Shown here: positions 14,197 to 15,970 of the stretch, piece after piece
Layout of the letters: the number at the start of each line of letters is the position of its first letter
Position numbering within the stretch: the first letter of the stretch is position 1
NCBI GenBank assembly: GCA_900770845.1
Contig: CAAGLS010000015.1
Span: 1-15,970 of the forward strand
Length of the DNA: 15,970 nt
Reading direction: 5' to 3'
Source: an uncultured Prevotella sp.
GTDB taxonomy: Bacteria; Bacteroidota; Bacteroidia; Bacteroidales; Bacteroidaceae
The notes under the pieces: generated by a model
What the model saw: the letters and a program-made list of their open reading frames with translations, nothing else
The model's database searches: none
Told to the model about the DNA's origin: nothing
Position numbers and translations under genes: made by a program

Positions 14197-14250
14197 GGCA
14201 CGGCGTTCGGTGCTTGTTTTTGGGTACGGCGCTCGGTATGCCGCAGTACC
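14197..14250. repeat. Imperfect direct repeat and hairpin in the dacB leader
   Basis: A 17-bp segment at 14197-14213 (core CGGCGTTCGGT) recurs at 14223-14239 with about 3 differences (CGGCGCTCGGT). The second copy also forms a stem: GGTACGGC at 14223-14230 pairs with 14240-14243 and 14246-14250 across a 2-nt bulge. It lies 60-115 nt before the dacB start and may be a leader structure or repeat remnant. Confidence 0.4.
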
Positions 14251-14311
14251 ACTTGCAGTCCCCAAGCCTTGCCTTTCCGTGATGGCACGGGGCTTTTATT
14301 TATTGAAAAAG

Positions 14312-15565
14312 ATGACAGATTTGAAAATTTGGGTTCTTGGCTTGTTGCTCTCCCTTTGCTGCTTGCCGGGAGCCGCACAAACTGATTTTGAGATAGAGAG
14401 CGACAGCGTCAGCGATTCCATCGCCGCAGACACGCTCAAAGCCGACTCAGTGGCCTTGCCGTGGCCGAAGTCGGTGGTCTATCACATCGACAGGCTCCTG
14501 ACCGACGACATGTTCCAAACGTCGCAGGTGGGAATCATGGTCTACGACCTCACCGCCGACTCCGCCATCTATCGCCACAACGAGCGACAGCTGATGCGGC
14601 CGGCCTCCACGCTGAAGACCATCACCGCCATCACTGCCCTCGACCGTTTGGGCGGCAGCTACCAGTTCAAGACCGAACTCTGCTATACGGGCAGCGTGGT
14701 CGACGGCGTGCTGCAGGGCGATGTCTATGTGGAGGGAGGCTTCGACCCGCGCTTCAACCTCGACGACATGCGAGCCTTCGTGGAGAGCCTGCGCAAGATG
14801 GGCGTCGACACCATACGCGGCACACTCTACGCCGACAGAAGCATGAAGGACGAGAACCTGCTCGGTGAGGGATGGTGCTGGGACGACGACAACCCCGTGC
14901 TCTCCCCTCTTGTCTTCGCCCGAAAGGATGAGTTCATGGCCCGTTTCCGCCGCCAGCTCCAAGAGGCGGGAATCTACGTCGACGCGTTCACCTCCACGGC
15001 GCGGAAGCCTGCCGACGCCAACTGCATCGTCACCCGCTTCCACACCATCGACCAGATACTGATGAAGATGCTCAAGGAGAGCGACAACCTCTACGCCGAA
15101 TCCATGTTCTATCAGATTGCCGCCTCCACGGGCGAGCGTCCAGCAACGGCACGCGACGCACGGCGCGTCATCAACCGCCTCATCCAAAAGGTGGGACTCG
15201 ACCCCGACCGCTATCAGATAGCCGACGGCTCCGGCCTCTCCTTATATAATTATGTAAGTCCCGAATTGGAAGTCAGACTGCTGCGCTATGCCTGGCAGAA
15301 CCAAAACATCTATCTCCATCTTTATCCATCGCTGCCCATCGCCGGCACAGACGGCACCTTGCGCTCCCGCATGCGTGGCTCGTTCACGAGTGGCAACGTC
15401 CACGCCAAGACCGGCACCGTGACGGGAATCAGCTCGCTCTGCGGCTACTGCCGGGCTGCCAACGGCCACCTCCTTTGCTTCAGCATCATCAATCAGGGGC
15501 TGATGCACGGCCGCAACGGGCGACGCTTCCAGGACCGCGTCTGCACCATCCTCTGCCAGCCCTAA
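14312..15565 (+). CDS. dacB: D-Ala-D-Ala carboxypeptidase/endopeptidase, PBP4 (peptidase S13) type
   Basis: A 417-residue periplasmic penicillin-binding protein expected to remove terminal D-Ala or cut cross-links in peptidoglycan. The three active-site motifs are present and in order: S-T-L-K (Ser99 nucleophile, Lys102), S-D-N (257-259) and K-T-G-T (366-369). DGSGLS at 305-310 is also typical of the family. An N-terminal signal peptide (about 1-23, hydrophobic WVLGLLLSLCCLPGAA) indicates export; the cysteines do not form a good lipobox. The protein is shorter than E. coli PBP4 (477), mainly through a smaller insertion between the first two motifs. I chose ATG 14312 because it directly precedes the signal peptide; in-frame upstream starts would put 34 unrelated residues before it. 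It lies 151 nt after the PH-like gene, in the same direction; co-transcription is possible. Confidence 0.93.
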   Translation: MTDLKIWVLGLLLSLCCLPGAAQTDFEIESDSVSDSIAADTLKADSVALPWPKSVVYHIDRLLTDDMFQTSQVGIMVYDLTADSAIYRHNERQLMRPASTLKTITAITALDRLGGSYQFKTELCYTGSVVDGVLQGDVYVEGGFDPRFNLDDMRAFVESLRKMGVDTIRGTLYADRSMKDENLLGEGWCWDDDNPVLSPLVFARKDEFMARFRRQLQEAGIYVDAFTSTARKPADANCIVTRFHTIDQILMKMLKESDNLYAESMFYQIAASTGERPATARDARRVINRLIQKVGLDPDRYQIADGSGLSLYNYVSPELEVRLLRYAWQNQNIYLHLYPSLPIAGTDGTLRSRMRGSFTSGNVHAKTGTVTGISSLCGYCRAANGHLLCFSIINQGLMHGRNGRRFQDRVCTILCQP

Positions 15566-15566
15566 T

Positions 15567-15652
15567 AAGACCCACCACCTAAGCCCCCCTAACCCCTCGC
15601 TATAAGGGAGGAGAACCCCAATCGCCCCTTCTAAGGGGACGCTTGCATCCGC
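15567..15652 (+). repeat. Dispersed intergenic repeat, right copy
   Basis: This starts 2 nt after the dacB stop. It has the block order AAGACCCACC, CCTAACCC, a pyrimidine/purine-rich middle with a CCCCTT/AAGGGG hairpin at 15625-15638, and TTGCATCCGC at the end. It corresponds to the reverse complement of 762-838. It may act as a transcription end for dacB. Confidence 0.75.
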
Positions 15653-15657
15653 TGCAG

Positions 15658-15772
15658 GAGGTGCGGCGTCCTCGCCGCACTGTCCTTGCAAGGCGAGACG
15701 GCCAAAGCGGGCGCGTGGCTGCTACGTCTGAGGTGCGGCGTCCTCGCCGCACTGTCCTTGCAAGGCGGGACG
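15658..15772. repeat. Two near-identical 43-bp hairpin units
   Basis: The unit at 15658-15700 recurs at 15730-15772 with a single difference (GCGAGACG against GCGGGACG), 72 bp apart. Each unit contains a perfect 8-bp stem with a 4-nt loop (15661-15668 with 15673-15680; 15733-15740 with 15745-15752) and the palindrome CCTTGCAAGG. They sit between two convergent genes, so a bidirectional terminator or REP-like role is plausible. The 72-bp spacing keeps one frame open, but I see no gene. Confidence 0.85.
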
Positions 15773-15808
15773 CCTCGCCTCCTACTGGCCTGTTGCAAAG
15801 ACTAAGTT

Positions 15809-15970
15809 CTACCGCTTTGCAATCTCTTCCGCAGACATTCCTGTCACCCTGGCAATCGTCTCCAATGGCAGGCCCAAGACTTTCATTGCCTTTGCATTCT
15901 TTCTTTTTTCTTCGAGCGCGCCTTGCTCGATGCCTTGTTCGAGACCTTGTTCGAGACCTTGTTTGATGCC
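15809..15970 (-). CDS. C-terminus of Rpn-family recombination-promoting nuclease/putative transposase
   Basis: The 53 C-terminal residues and the TAG stop are present; the gene continues beyond the window. The sequence begins with a tetrapeptide repeat (GLEQ/GIEQ, four copies), then EEKRKNAKAMKVLGLPLETIARVTGMSAEEIAKR. The (L/I)-E-Q-G repeats followed by a helix-turn-helix-like LGLPLETIARVTGMSAEEI tail are characteristic of the C-termini of Rpn/PD-(D/E)XK nuclease-family transposase proteins, which are abundant in Bacteroidetes. The nuclease domain lies outside the window, so activity cannot be judged. It converges with dacB. Confidence 0.75.
   Translation of the reverse strand, partial: GIKQGLEQGLEQGIEQGALEEKRKNAKAMKVLGLPLETIARVTGMSAEEIAKR

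Noticed and set aside
14325..14380. Lipoprotein signal in the carboxypeptidase
   Set aside because: The cysteines in LSLCCLPG are preceded by Leu or Cys rather than a small residue, so a lipobox is not supported; a signal peptidase I site near AAQ is more likely.

Overview
The window looks like a chromosomal segment from a Bacteroidetes bacterium, most likely Prevotella or Segatella. Three things point there. It carries sprA, the giant outer-membrane translocon gene of the type IX secretion system (T9SS), directly after ruvA. It carries an etfB-etfA-acyl-CoA dehydrogenase operon of the Bacteroidales kind. It also has Bacteroidetes-type promoters (TAnnTTTG with TTTG about 20 nt upstream). This assignment is by recognition of protein families and motifs; no search was run.

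Layout. Positions 1-163 hold the end of a rightward gene with an in-frame heptapeptide repeat. Positions 164-911 contain no convincing gene; this stretch is packed with tandem repeats, nested hairpins and GC-rich repetitive DNA. Positions 912-4800 are a leftward operon transcribed etfB, etfA, then acyl-CoA dehydrogenase (electron-transfer flavoprotein plus its dehydrogenase partner), with a clear promoter at 4844-4875 and a strong hairpin after the last gene. Positions 5025-12704 are sprA, also leftward, ending in a 20-bp perfect hairpin. Positions 12788-13402 are ruvA, upstream of sprA in the same direction. Positions 13403-13770 are a divergent intergenic region with a four-copy 22-bp repeat. 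Positions 13771-14160 encode a small membrane protein with a PH-like tail, and 14312-15565 encode a PBP4-type D-Ala-D-Ala carboxypeptidase, both rightward. Positions 15566-15808 are repetitive hairpin DNA. Positions 15809-15970 are the C-terminus of a leftward Rpn/PD-(D/E)XK-type nuclease gene running off the window.

How the genes work together. The EtfAB-dehydrogenase operon is a self-contained redox module: the dehydrogenase oxidises or reduces an acyl-CoA and exchanges electrons with EtfAB. EtfB carries motifs typical of the electron-bifurcating ETF group. SprA forms the T9SS pore. RuvA belongs to the Holliday-junction branch-migration complex, and its linkage to sprA is a known Bacteroidetes arrangement rather than a functional one. 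The PBP4-like enzyme trims peptidoglycan in the periplasm.

I found no clearly new multi-gene system. The most unusual material is in the non-coding DNA: two related repeat elements in the same position after two operon ends, two independent four-copy 22-bp arrays, a multi-hairpin element at 485-758, and a box cluster upstream of the etf promoter.
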